Assembly (NCBI GenBank): GCA_934503195.1
Contig: CAKSVM010000128.1
Span: 1-6,556, forward strand
DNA: 6,556 nucleotides
Direction: 5' to 3'
Source of the DNA: an uncultured Eubacteriales bacterium
GTDB lineage: Bacteria; Bacillota; Clostridia; Oscillospirales; CAG-272
The position numbers were made by a program, and so were the translations under genes. Numbering within the stretch: the first letter of the stretch is position 1; every line of letters starts with the position of its first letter. The notes beneath the pieces are model-generated. The model worked only from the letters and a program-made list of their open reading frames with translations. It ran no database searches and was not told where the DNA came from. Below, piece by piece: positions 1 to 5,513 of the stretch.

Positions 1-206
1 TGCCCAGTAATTGAAATAGGACTAAAGCGACGCCCATTTGTTGAGGGTGGCTTTAGTCCTATTATAACAGCTTCATCCGCATACAATTGAACCAATTCGT
101 GTCCGTTCTTTTGGGCGTACTCCATAAAGAATTCCTTTTGGTGTTCTAAGCTATCGACCTGTTCTTCTTTGGTAGTTGATACTCTGCAATATGCTGCGAT
201 TCTCAT
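1..206 (-). pseudogene. Serine recombinase N-terminus, broken after about 46 residues
   Basis: The minus frame from the ATG at 206 begins MRIAAYCRVSTTKEEQ and continues with SLEHQKEF and a YADE segment. This is the N-terminal start of the resolvase catalytic domain of large serine recombinases (site-specific integrase/excisionase). The catalytic serine would be S10, with R8 beside it; Q16, S19 and Q23 fit the family's Q..S...Q pattern. After YADE (about position 72) the expected G-I-S-G-T continuation is replaced by unrelated residues encoded by a hairpin (15-63). The frame stays open to the window edge, but the tail does not look like a recombinase. AGGATGGGG lies just upstream of ATG 206; an in-frame ATG at 215 overlaps that site and is less likely. 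Only a fragment of the catalytic domain remains, so it should be inactive. Identification is confident, the pseudogene call fairly so. Confidence 0.8.
15..63. repeat. Inverted repeat forming a long hairpin at the recombinase break
   Basis: A perfect 14-base inverted repeat (15-28 with 50-63, core AGGACTAAAGC / GCTTTAGTCCT) encloses 21 bases. These extend the stem by about 5 more pairs (31-35 with 45-49, one G-T pair) past a two-base bulge. The loop is 36-44. It begins exactly where recombinase similarity stops. On the minus strand it is followed by TTTCAATT, so it could act as a terminator; its position equally suits the end of a small nested insertion, such as the end hairpin of an IS200/IS605-type element. 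The stem is seen in the sequence; its role is inference. Confidence 0.6.
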
Positions 207-240
207 TTTCCCCATCCTTTGTATGATAGTTCTCATAACC

Positions 241-260
241 AGCCCGCCGTCTGGCGGGCT
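241..260. repeat. Short G+C hairpin between small ORF and recombinase
   Basis: AGCCCGCC (241-248) pairs perfectly with GGCGGGCT (253-260) around the loop GTCT. It lies 7 bases beyond the stop of the 52-residue gene and 35 bases before the recombinase start on the minus strand. There is no T-run on the minus side (TGGTTATG follows), so it is a weak terminator candidate at best. It may protect or attenuate the transcript between the two genes. Confidence 0.6.
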
Positions 261-266
261 TCGATA

Positions 267-425
267 TTACGATGCGCGTGGTGGCTGGCTATGATATGTA
301 ATCCTTGATCCGTCTTGCCGAAACCGTTCGATAATCATTTCGTATAACACACGAACCACATCTTCGTTGGTGTTAGGGTTATCGAATATGTATACAAGCT
401 CTTTGTGCTGGGGTTTAATAAGCAT
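267..425 (-). CDS. Small uncharacterised protein of the mobile element, 52 aa
   Basis: The minus frame from ATG 425 to TAA 267-269 encodes 52 residues: MLIKPQHKELVYIFDNPNT, then NEDVVRVLYEMIIERFRQDG and a polar tail ending SQPPRAS. The centre (about residues 17-38) would form one amphipathic helix; there is no signal peptide or membrane segment. It lies between dUTPase (stop at 463) and recombinase (start at 206), all on the same strand, so it was probably co-transcribed. A strong GGAGGT lies only one base before the ATG. Normal spacing (8 bases) would instead place initiation at ATT 419, giving a 50-residue product. I do not recognise the family. The good ribosome site and coherent helix make it a likely real gene; the function is unknown. 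Confidence 0.6.
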   Translation of the reverse strand: MLIKPQHKELVYIFDNPNTNEDVVRVLYEMIIERFRQDGSRITYHSQPPRAS

Positions 426-432
426 CACCTCC
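426..432 (-). promoter_or_regulatory. Strong ribosome site with abnormal spacing
   Basis: GGAGGTG on the minus strand abuts the ATG of the 52-residue gene. Spacing to that ATG is about one base, too short for efficient initiation. Spacing to an in-frame ATT (419-417) is 8 bases, which is optimal. The true start may have been an ATG that became ATT, or the gene may initiate inefficiently. This site decides the start call of the gene. Confidence 0.55.
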
Positions 433-462
433 ACTATATATCTATTCGGGTTATTGTTTTTA

Positions 463-642
463 TTACTTTCCTGTACTCCCGAATCCGCCAGTTCTGATCC
501 TGTCCGTACTCTCTCCGATCGGGATGTAATTGACGAGCATTCCCTGCCCTATGCGGTCTCCAGCCTTAATACCATACGGTTCGTGTCCGAGATTCAGAAG
601 TCGGAATCCGATGTTGCCATCGTTACCTGAATTGTTTGCGTA
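463..642 (-). pseudogene. dut: dUTP diphosphatase (dUTPase) C-terminal fragment
   Basis: The minus frame ending at TAA 463-465 encodes the tail of a trimeric dUTPase, which hydrolyses dUTP to dUMP and pyrophosphate. Visible in order are YANNSGNDGNIGFRLLNLG, resembling the region after the catalytic D-x-D-Y motif, then IKAGDRIGQ (motif IV) and RTGGFGSTGK at the C-terminus (motif V, the glycine-rich arm that closes over the neighbouring subunit's active site). The N-terminal part, including motifs I and II, is absent because the frame runs into MATE-gene DNA near 640. An in-frame stop occurs at 679-681 and there is no start codon. About 60 of the usual 140-170 residues remain. Phages and integrative elements often carry dUTPase to keep uracil out of their DNA. 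The family call is confident; the product cannot be active. Confidence 0.85.
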
Positions 643-834
643 ATCGTCTCGCTCGTCGGAATCTGCGCCGCGCGCGTCTCATTCCTCTCCTTCATCTTCA
701 CGCTTGAACAGTTTTATAAGGTAACTTTAGTCTACGCGCTCTACCACGCCACCTGGATAGTCACCTCGCTCGCCGAGGGTATCTGCTTCGCGGTCGTCTA
801 CCGCCACTTCAAAAAATCACAGGAGAAATCATGA
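631..834 (+). pseudogene. MATE efflux transporter C-terminus (truncated upstream paralogue)
   Basis: From codon 640 the plus frame reads VIVSLVGICAARVSF, then about 45 residues with a second hydrophobic segment (WIVTSLAEGICFAVVY) and a basic tail, stopping at TGA 832-834. It aligns with residues 392-451 of the complete MATE protein next to it, which has MIVSLVGACLLRLVW at the same place. This is the last pair of transmembrane helices of a 12-helix exporter. The frame is open only back to 631, after a stop at 628-630, and has no start; the first roughly 390 residues are missing, replaced by mobile-element DNA. The stop overlaps the ATG of the next gene (ATGA), so this was the first gene of a tandem MATE pair. 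The G+C-rich codons match the downstream genes rather than the element. Confidence 0.85.
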
Positions 835-2228
835 CTCAGTCAAAGAAATACGAGATTGATATGTGCTCGGGAGCGATTCTCCCGAAGATGCTCAAATTCA
901 CGCTGCCGCTGATGACGGCGAGCCTTTTGCAGCTTCTCTTCAACGCCGCGGACATCATCGTCGTGGGCAAGTTCTGCGGAGACCACTCAATGGCGGCTGT
1001 AGGCTCGAACGGCGCGCTCGTCAACCTTTTAACAAACTTCTTCATCGGACTCGCCACCGGCGTGAACGTCCTTGCCGCCAGATTCTACGGCTCAAAGAGC
1101 GACGAGGATCTCTCGAAAACCGTACATACCTCGATACTGTTAAGCGTGATCGGCGGCGTGTTTCTCACCTTCATCGGACTCTTCGGCGCGGTCGGTATGC
1201 TCAAGCTGATGTCAACCCCTGAGGAGATAATCGACCTCGCGGCACTGTATCTGCGGATTTACTTCCTCGGAATGCCCGCCGTCACTATATACAACTTCGG
1301 AAGCACTATACTCCGTTCGGTCGGCGACACCAAACGCCCGCTGTACTACCTCGCGACCGCCGGAGTACTTAACGTCATACTGAACATAATCTTCGTCGCG
1401 TTCTTCAACCTCGACGTCGCCGGAGTCGCGCTCGCGACGATCATAACCCAGACCCTCTCAGCCTTCCTCGTCGTCCGCTGCCTGATGAAGGAGTCCGGCG
1501 CGATTAAGCTCGAGCTCAAAAAACTGCGCATCGACAAGAACAAGCTGTTGCAGATAATCCGCATCGGTCTGACGTCGGGACTCCAGGGAACATTGTTCTC
1601 GCTCTCGAACGTCGTTATACAGTCGTCGATCAACATCTTCGGCGATATAGTCGTCGCCGGAAACTCAGCCGCCGTGAACCTCGAGGGCTTTGTCTACGTC
1701 GCGATGAACTCCTTCGCGCAGGCGGTCGTGTCGTTCACCAGTCAGAATTTCGGACGGCATAACTTCAAGCGGATAATCCGCATCCAGCTGATCGGTCAGG
1801 CGTGCTCGTTCGTCACCGGAATTGTCCTCGGCAACACGCTGACATTCTTCGGAAACAAGCTCCTATGGATTTACTCGGACACGCAGGCGGTCGTCGACGC
1901 CGGAGTCATCAGATTCGACTACATCGCGTCGCCCTACTTCCTCTGTGGAATAATGGACTGCCTGTCGATGGGAATGCGCGGAATCGGCTACTCAATCCTG
2001 CCGATGATAGTCTCGCTGGTCGGCGCGTGCCTGCTGCGTCTCGTCTGGCTCGCGACGGTCTTCCAGATCCCATCGATGCACGTGATCGAGACGGTCTACC
2101 TGTCCTACCCGATCACCTGGATAGCGACCGCGCTTGTGCACCTGCTCTGCTTCGTGCTCGCCATGAGAAAGCTCCGGAAGAAGTTCCCCAACGCCGAGGA
2201 CGAGAAGGAAGCGGAAATAATCGCATAA
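831..2228 (+). CDS. MATE-family multidrug/toxin efflux transporter (YoeA-like)
   Basis: A 465-residue integral membrane protein, full length for the family. MATE proteins export cationic drugs or metabolites using a Na+ or H+ gradient. Two pseudo-symmetric six-helix halves are visible: helices from about 20-45 to 195-215, a charged loop at 220-240, then about 245-270 to 428-446. Family marks include D41 in helix 1 (MLKFTLPLMTASLL...AADIIVVGKFCG), SVGDTKRPL at 163-171, SFTSQNFGRH at 301-310 and MRGIGYSILPMIVSLVG at 382-398. The cytoplasmic tail is highly charged. AGGAG at 821-825 lies 5 bases before the ATG, and the start overlaps the previous gene's stop, so translation was probably coupled. 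No promoter is visible just upstream, and the element now replaces the original one. The family is certain; the substrate cannot be told. A heterodimeric partnership with the truncated upstream gene is possible but unproven. Confidence 0.95.
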   Translation: MTQSKKYEIDMCSGAILPKMLKFTLPLMTASLLQLLFNAADIIVVGKFCGDHSMAAVGSNGALVNLLTNFFIGLATGVNVLAARFYGSKSDEDLSKTVHTSILLSVIGGVFLTFIGLFGAVGMLKLMSTPEEIIDLAALYLRIYFLGMPAVTIYNFGSTILRSVGDTKRPLYYLATAGVLNVILNIIFVAFFNLDVAGVALATIITQTLSAFLVVRCLMKESGAIKLELKKLRIDKNKLLQIIRIGLTSGLQGTLFSLSNVVIQSSINIFGDIVVAGNSAAVNLEGFVYVAMNSFAQAVVSFTSQNFGRHNFKRIIRIQLIGQACSFVTGIVLGNTLTFFGNKLLWIYSDTQAVVDAGVIRFDYIASPYFLCGIMDCLSMGMRGIGYSILPMIVSLVGACLLRLVWLATVFQIPSMHVIETVYLSYPITWIATALVHLLCFVLAMRKLRKKFPNAEDEKEAEIIA

Positions 2229-2234
2229 CAAAAA

Positions 2235-2268
2235 CCGGGAAGTTTGCCTTCCCGGATATTTTTATTTT
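2235..2268. terminator. Bidirectional intrinsic terminator between convergent genes
   Basis: CCGGGAAG (2235-2242) pairs perfectly with CTTCCCGG (2248-2255) around the loop TTTGC. On the plus strand ATATTTTTATTTT follows; on the minus strand the stem is followed by a run of Ts (complement of AAAAA at 2230-2234). It therefore serves both the MATE gene (stop at 2228) and the converging glycosidase gene (stop at 2262-2264). Confidence 0.9.
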
Positions 2269-3851
2269 CTCAGACAGTGCAGCTTCGAGAGGTCGCGCAG
2301 AATCCCGACAAGTCCCGGCAGCTCAAGGTCACGCTCGTTCGCGTAGATCGAAATGTCGCCGACCGACTCCATCTCGCGGAAAAAGTCCAGCCCGCCGTCG
2401 TAGTCGATCAGAGAGCACGCGACGTGATCCGAGTCGACCGGAAGTCCCATCCCGACCGCCTTCGCGATCTTCCCGCGGATTCGCATCTCCTCAAGCCCAT
2501 GACAGGGCAAAGCCGTGAAATCGTTGAGTCTCAGCACCGACTGATACTTCACAAAGTAGGGATTTATCGACTGATTCAGAAGCATCGCGTCCGGCTTGAC
2601 CGCGCGCATCGCCTCGGCTACCAGTCTGTAGCGCTCCAGAATGTAACCGACACCGTACCGCGAGCAGTCGGGCGTCCTCGGATAGAGTGCTGTGAAATCG
2701 AACTTTATTCCATCCGCGTCATAGCAGCCCTCGTCGGGCGAGAGCATCCTGTGCGCGTCAGCCTTCAGCCGCTCCTTCCACGCGTCCGAGTCGATGTCGT
2801 GCAGCCTTCCGACCTTTTCATCGTCAGGAAGTCCGTCCGCGTGGGTGCAGACCCAGAGCAGCACCTTCCGCCCCTCAGCATGACGCCTGTCGATAAACCC
2901 GCGCAGATTCTTCCAGCGCTCACAAGCCTTCCAGACTCCATGCTCGTCGGAATCGCCCCAGAAATCGTCGATGATCAGTATGTCGAAGTCGATGCCCTTC
3001 TCGTCGAACATCGCGACATTGCGCTCGTAAAGCTCCTCGGTCGGCTTCGTTCCCTGCTGCCATCTCCAACCGCAGACTGACACGCCGCGATGCCAGTCAA
3101 AATACCTCTCGGGCTTCTCAATCTTTCCGCGTTCAAGCAGATGTCCGGTGTGCCTTGAGAAGACCTCAAACTCGTCAGAAAGCCCGAATCTCATCACGAG
3201 CGGCGGGACAGACAGCTTCCCGCAAGCCGGTCGGCAGCCGCCGTAAATCACCCTGAACGCCATCTCACGTCCGACGCCCGGCGCTGAACCGAATCCGGCG
3301 AAATCGAGCTCGTCAGCGTCCGGCTCGAGCGAGAAGCCGATCCACTTCCCATCCTCCTGCCTTGCCGAGAAGCACCACGGCGCGGGAGTCATCAGTCCCG
3401 GCGAGAGATCGACGGCTTCCTCAGGGCGCAGATAGTGCGCGATAGGCAGATTGAAGTCGGGCTGCGACGGCGTGAACACGCGGTCGGTATAGACGAGCGA
3501 GCCGCGACCGATGTAGAAGGTGTCCGGCAGGACTTCCCCGCCCTCGTAGTCGGCTTTGACCTCAACGCGATCCTCGAAGAATTTCACGACAACCCGAACC
3601 TCGCCCGAGTTATAAGCGAGCTCAAACTCACCGCTGCCGCAGATATTCTTCATCCCGGCTTCGGGTACGAACTCGCCCGTCTCAGCCGAGAACCCGGCGT
3701 CGGGGCGGAAGATCAGGTCAGCCGTCTTTGAGCCGTTCGCGTAGAATAACAGCGGTCCGCCGCGCTTTTTTATAAGGCAGGTGTAGGTCTCAGTGACCAG
3801 ATCAAGCGTCCCGTGCCCTCCGAAATAGAGCCATTTCATTATTATAACCAT
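2262..3851 (-). CDS. Glycoside hydrolase-like protein, alpha-galactosidase (GH36/clan D) type barrel
   Basis: 529 residues from ATG 3851, or 525 from the in-frame ATG at 3839. The later start is favoured because AAAGGG abuts the first ATG, leaving it no room. There is no signal peptide, so it is probably cytoplasmic. Residues 1-240 look like the beta-sandwich that precedes clan GH-D barrels; 250-529 look like a TIM barrel: GWRWQQG (261-267), FDILIIDDFWGD (289-300), KVLLWVCTH (329-337), DGIKFDFTALYPR (380-392), LLNQSIN (424-430), PVDSDHVACS (471-480). In this clan the nucleophile is the Asp of a K-x-D motif on strand 4, here D385; D473 or D475 is the best acid/base candidate. It is shorter than typical GH36 enzymes (about 700 residues), and the classical GH36 KWDMNR and C-x-x-G-G-G-R motifs are not seen, so the exact family and substrate are uncertain. 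It follows a sugar-binding lipoprotein gene by 117 bases. Confidence 0.8.
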   Translation of the reverse strand: MVIIMKWLYFGGHGTLDLVTETYTCLIKKRGGPLLFYANGSKTADLIFRPDAGFSAETGEFVPEAGMKNICGSGEFELAYNSGEVRVVVKFFEDRVEVKADYEGGEVLPDTFYIGRGSLVYTDRVFTPSQPDFNLPIAHYLRPEEAVDLSPGLMTPAPWCFSARQEDGKWIGFSLEPDADELDFAGFGSAPGVGREMAFRVIYGGCRPACGKLSVPPLVMRFGLSDEFEVFSRHTGHLLERGKIEKPERYFDWHRGVSVCGWRWQQGTKPTEELYERNVAMFDEKGIDFDILIIDDFWGDSDEHGVWKACERWKNLRGFIDRRHAEGRKVLLWVCTHADGLPDDEKVGRLHDIDSDAWKERLKADAHRMLSPDEGCYDADGIKFDFTALYPRTPDCSRYGVGYILERYRLVAEAMRAVKPDAMLLNQSINPYFVKYQSVLRLNDFTALPCHGLEEMRIRGKIAKAVGMGLPVDSDHVACSLIDYDGGLDFFREMESVGDISIYANERDLELPGLVGILRDLSKLHCLRK

Positions 3852-3858
3852 CCCTTTT

Positions 3859-3949
3859 GTAGTATCCTACAGTTTTATAGCGGTTTTGAAAGCCGGCTTG
3901 TACGGCTTTCAGAATTCACGACCCTATGTCGTGAAAGCCATAAAACTGT
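3859..3949 (-). promoter_or_regulatory. Structured intercistronic RNA, predicted three-way junction
   Basis: Outer stem: ACAGTTTTAT (3869-3878) with ATAAAACTGT (3940-3949), continued by two pairs after one mismatch. Inside are two perfect hairpins: TGAAAGCCG (3887-3895) with CGGCTTTCA (3903-3911), and TTCACGAC (3915-3922) with GTCGTGAA (3928-3935). A small GTAG/CTAC hairpin (3859-3870) follows in transcription, just before the ribosome site of the glycosidase gene. GGCTTTCA (3904-3911) can instead pair with TGAAAGCC (3932-3939), which excludes both inner hairpins, so two exclusive folds exist. The minus strand is the likely transcript because both flanking genes read that way. No known riboswitch consensus is recognised. 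It may be a regulatory leader, an mRNA-stabilising element or a dispersed palindromic repeat. Confidence 0.55.
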
Positions 3950-3950
3950 G

Positions 3951-3976
3951 AAACCTGAAAATTTATTTTCAGGTTT
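3951..3976 (-). terminator. Hairpin overlapping the lipoprotein stop codon; attenuator or partial terminator
   Basis: AAACCTGAAAAT (3951-3962) pairs perfectly over 12 bases with ATTTTCAGGTTT (3965-3976), leaving a two-base loop that relaxes to four when the last A-T pair opens. The TGA stop of the lipoprotein gene (3969-3971) lies inside the stem. On the minus strand CACAGTTTT follows, an imperfect T-tract, so termination would be leaky. That suits high lipoprotein and lower glycosidase output from one transcript, as commonly seen for binding-protein genes (inference). Confidence 0.55.
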
Positions 3977-5441
3977 TAGCCTCCTTAACCTTCGCGACCA
4001 CCTCGGCGATTATGCCGTCAGCGGTGCTCTTTACCGACTGGGATTTCGAGGCGATCTCGTTTCCGCCGTTGTCGAGCATGTCGGCGAAGGGCGCGCGGAT
4101 AGTCGCGTACCAGTAGGTGTCGCCGAGGTCGAGCGTGCGGGTATTGAATATGAGGTCGAGCATCGCGGGCGTGTCGTCGTCGCGCGAAACTTTGTTCTTA
4201 AGCACCGTCTCGTAATAAGCCGGAACGCTGTCGTTGTAGCCTGAACATGAGCCAGCCTCGAGGAAAGCTCCGACCGCCTCGAGCTTTGTGCAGGTGACCG
4301 GCACGACGTTCGGGAATCCGACCTCGACGCGCGAGTAATAGTTCTCCTGCTCCTCGTCGTACTTCGGGTATGGCAGCACGCCGAAATCGCTCTTCATCCC
4401 GCGAAGGAAGCGTCCGAGCGAGTTGAAATCCGAGCCGAAGAAAAGCGAACCGTCCTTCAGGAAATAGTCCGCCTGCACGTCGCCGCTCGGGTCGGGTTTC
4501 ACAGACGTGAAGTAGTTGTTGGCTTTATAGATGTCGTATATGCGCAGGAATACCGTCTGGAATTTCTCGTCCTGGTAAGCCGTGTAGACCGGGATGTCGT
4601 CATTCTTGTGCACAGTCTTCGTTCCGGCGGCAATCCACATCGGCGGAATCGACTTGTCGCCGCGCCCGGTCATGCCGAAGACATCGCCGTCGTCGTAGGT
4701 TCCGTTGCCGTTGACGTCATTATGCGCCGTCTTCATGCAGTTTGCCATCAGGTCGAAGGTCCACTTTCCGTCGTAGACCGCGGCGTAGAGATCGGGCAGC
4801 GAGTTGTCGTCGGCGAGCTTCTTGTTGTAGGCGAGCACGTTCGTGTAGCCGTAAGCCGTCATGTTCATGCCGCCGTAAGCGAAGAGAGCTTCACCGGCGA
4901 TAGTCATCCAGGAGAGTGTTCCCTGATCCCAGTAAGCCTTCGTCAGGTCGAGATGCGGAAGGTCGGCATAGCTGTGGATCGCGCCCTCAGTGTAAAGGTT
5001 AAGCGCGTCGCGGTCGACAACGCAGGCAAGGTCGATGTCATCGTCCCCGGCGAGCACATTTGAGCGCACGCGCGAGGTTGTTCCGCCCGGATAGGTCTCG
5101 TTCAGCAGAATGTTCAGCCGGCTTTCGAGCGCGCGGTTGCGTTTGTAAACCGAATCGTTGAAGACCTCGCCGTCCATCTCGGCGACGTCAAGATTGGGTT
5201 TGCGGGTCATCACGACGCTCGGGTCTTCGGCGATGATGTTGATGACCGTGCCGCCAAAATCGAGGTCTGACGGAAGATCGTCAGTCGGCTTGGTCTCGAC
5301 CGGCCCGGAGGTGGTCACGGTGGTCGCCTCATCGGTCGGAGCGTCGGTCACGACGTCAGGCGAATCGCCGCCGCATGAAGCACCGGAAATGGCGAGCATT
5401 CCGGTCAGAATGAGCATAAGCGCGCGTTTTGAGTTTTGCAT
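3969..5441 (-). CDS. Extracellular solute-binding lipoprotein, sugar ABC-transporter type
   Basis: 490 residues starting MQNSKRALMLILTGMLAISG with a lipoprotein signal peptide (charged start, hydrophobic 7-18). The likely lipidated residue is C23 in SGASC, a lipobox with Ser at -1 and an unusual Gly at -3. A Thr/Asp/Pro-rich linker (24-60) would hold the domain off the membrane. The remainder fits family 1 extracellular solute-binding proteins, which deliver sugars to ABC permeases. DVNGNGTYDDGD at 242-253 resembles the D-x-N-x-N calcium loop seen in many clostridial members. Aromatic residues at 188-204 and 441-451 may line a sugar site. AAAGGAG (5449-5455) lies 7-8 bases before the ATG. No permease or ATPase gene is adjacent; the next gene is the glycosidase-like gene, and an AraC regulator is divergent. 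Ligand unknown, probably an oligosaccharide. Confidence 0.9.
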   Translation of the reverse strand: MQNSKRALMLILTGMLAISGASCGGDSPDVVTDAPTDEATTVTTSGPVETKPTDDLPSDLDFGGTVINIIAEDPSVVMTRKPNLDVAEMDGEVFNDSVYKRNRALESRLNILLNETYPGGTTSRVRSNVLAGDDDIDLACVVDRDALNLYTEGAIHSYADLPHLDLTKAYWDQGTLSWMTIAGEALFAYGGMNMTAYGYTNVLAYNKKLADDNSLPDLYAAVYDGKWTFDLMANCMKTAHNDVNGNGTYDDGDVFGMTGRGDKSIPPMWIAAGTKTVHKNDDIPVYTAYQDEKFQTVFLRIYDIYKANNYFTSVKPDPSGDVQADYFLKDGSLFFGSDFNSLGRFLRGMKSDFGVLPYPKYDEEQENYYSRVEVGFPNVVPVTCTKLEAVGAFLEAGSCSGYNDSVPAYYETVLKNKVSRDDDTPAMLDLIFNTRTLDLGDTYWYATIRAPFADMLDNGGNEIASKSQSVKSTADGIIAEVVAKVKEAKT

Positions 5442-5476
5442 TTTCGTTCTCCTTTATGTAAAATTATTGTAACTCA

Positions 5477-5505
5477 ATTATATCACACAAAAATTGATTT
5501 GTCTA
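5477..5505 (-). promoter_or_regulatory. Sigma-A promoter of the lipoprotein-glycosidase unit
   Basis: On the minus strand, TAGACA (5505-5500; one mismatch to TTGACA) is followed after 17 bases by TATAAT (5482-5477), preceded by TGA, i.e. an extended -10 (TGn). Transcription would start near 5470, giving a leader of about 30 bases before the ATG at 5441. Confidence 0.85.
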
Positions 5506-5513
5506 TTGACAAA
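5498..5513. promoter_or_regulatory. Palindromic operator candidate shared by two divergent promoters
   Basis: TTTGTC-TATT-GACAAA is a perfect 6-base inverted repeat with a 4-base spacer. Its axis lies between 5505 and 5506, exactly where the -35 boxes of the two divergent promoters abut. Part of the symmetry comes from the two -35 boxes themselves, but the repeat extends beyond them. A protein bound here would block both promoters. AraC proteins more often use direct repeats, so a LacI-type or other dimeric regulator encoded elsewhere is also possible. Confidence 0.5.

Larger units (their letters stand above)
1..642 (-). mobile_element. Remnant of an integrated mobile element (phage or ICE type)
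   Basis: Three minus-strand gene pieces typical of phages or integrative elements lie together: dUTPase tail, a small unknown protein, and a serine recombinase N-terminus. The block is more A+T-rich than the rest of the window and its codons end in A/T more often. Its right edge falls at about 640, where dUTPase sequence meets the C-terminal part of a plus-strand MATE gene. Both genes are cut there, so the junction is not a clean gene-boundary insertion. The left edge is outside the window. No attachment-site repeat can be assigned because the other end is not visible. The junction could be a real deletion or insertion scar or an assembly join; the sequence alone cannot say. Confidence 0.6.

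Noticed and set aside
241..260. Hairpin as an intrinsic terminator before the recombinase gene
   Set aside because: No T-run follows on either strand, and the genes on both sides read the same way, so a full terminator would isolate the recombinase.
367..630. Plus-strand open frame of 87 codons with a hydrophobic stretch
   Set aside because: It is antisense to the dUTPase tail and the 52-residue gene, which carry recognisable motifs or a ribosome site; it has no ribosome site of its own.
1802..2518. Plus-strand open frame of 238 codons overlapping the MATE gene end and the terminator
   Set aside because: Arg/Ser/Pro-rich out-of-frame shadow of MATE and of the antisense glycosidase; it runs through a clear terminator.
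2244..3080. Plus-strand open frame of 278 codons opposite the glycosidase gene
   Set aside because: Composition is typical of the reverse strand of a G+C-rich gene (Val/Arg/Asp-rich), and its start sits inside a terminator hairpin. The minus frame has coherent barrel motifs.
3864..3879. Internal promoter for the glycosidase gene (TATAAA on the minus strand at 3879-3874)
   Set aside because: No acceptable -35 lies 16-18 bases upstream (TACAAG or similar), and the sequence is part of the outer stem; a weak promoter cannot be excluded.
3852..3968. tRNA, T-box or a known riboswitch in the structured gap
   Set aside because: The three-way fold lacks a T-loop, anticodon-like arm, the T-box antiterminator motif and any riboswitch consensus I can recall; kept only as an unclassified structure.
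4608..5063. Plus-strand open frame of 151 codons opposite the lipoprotein gene
   Set aside because: Antisense shadow with no ribosome site or recognisable domain.
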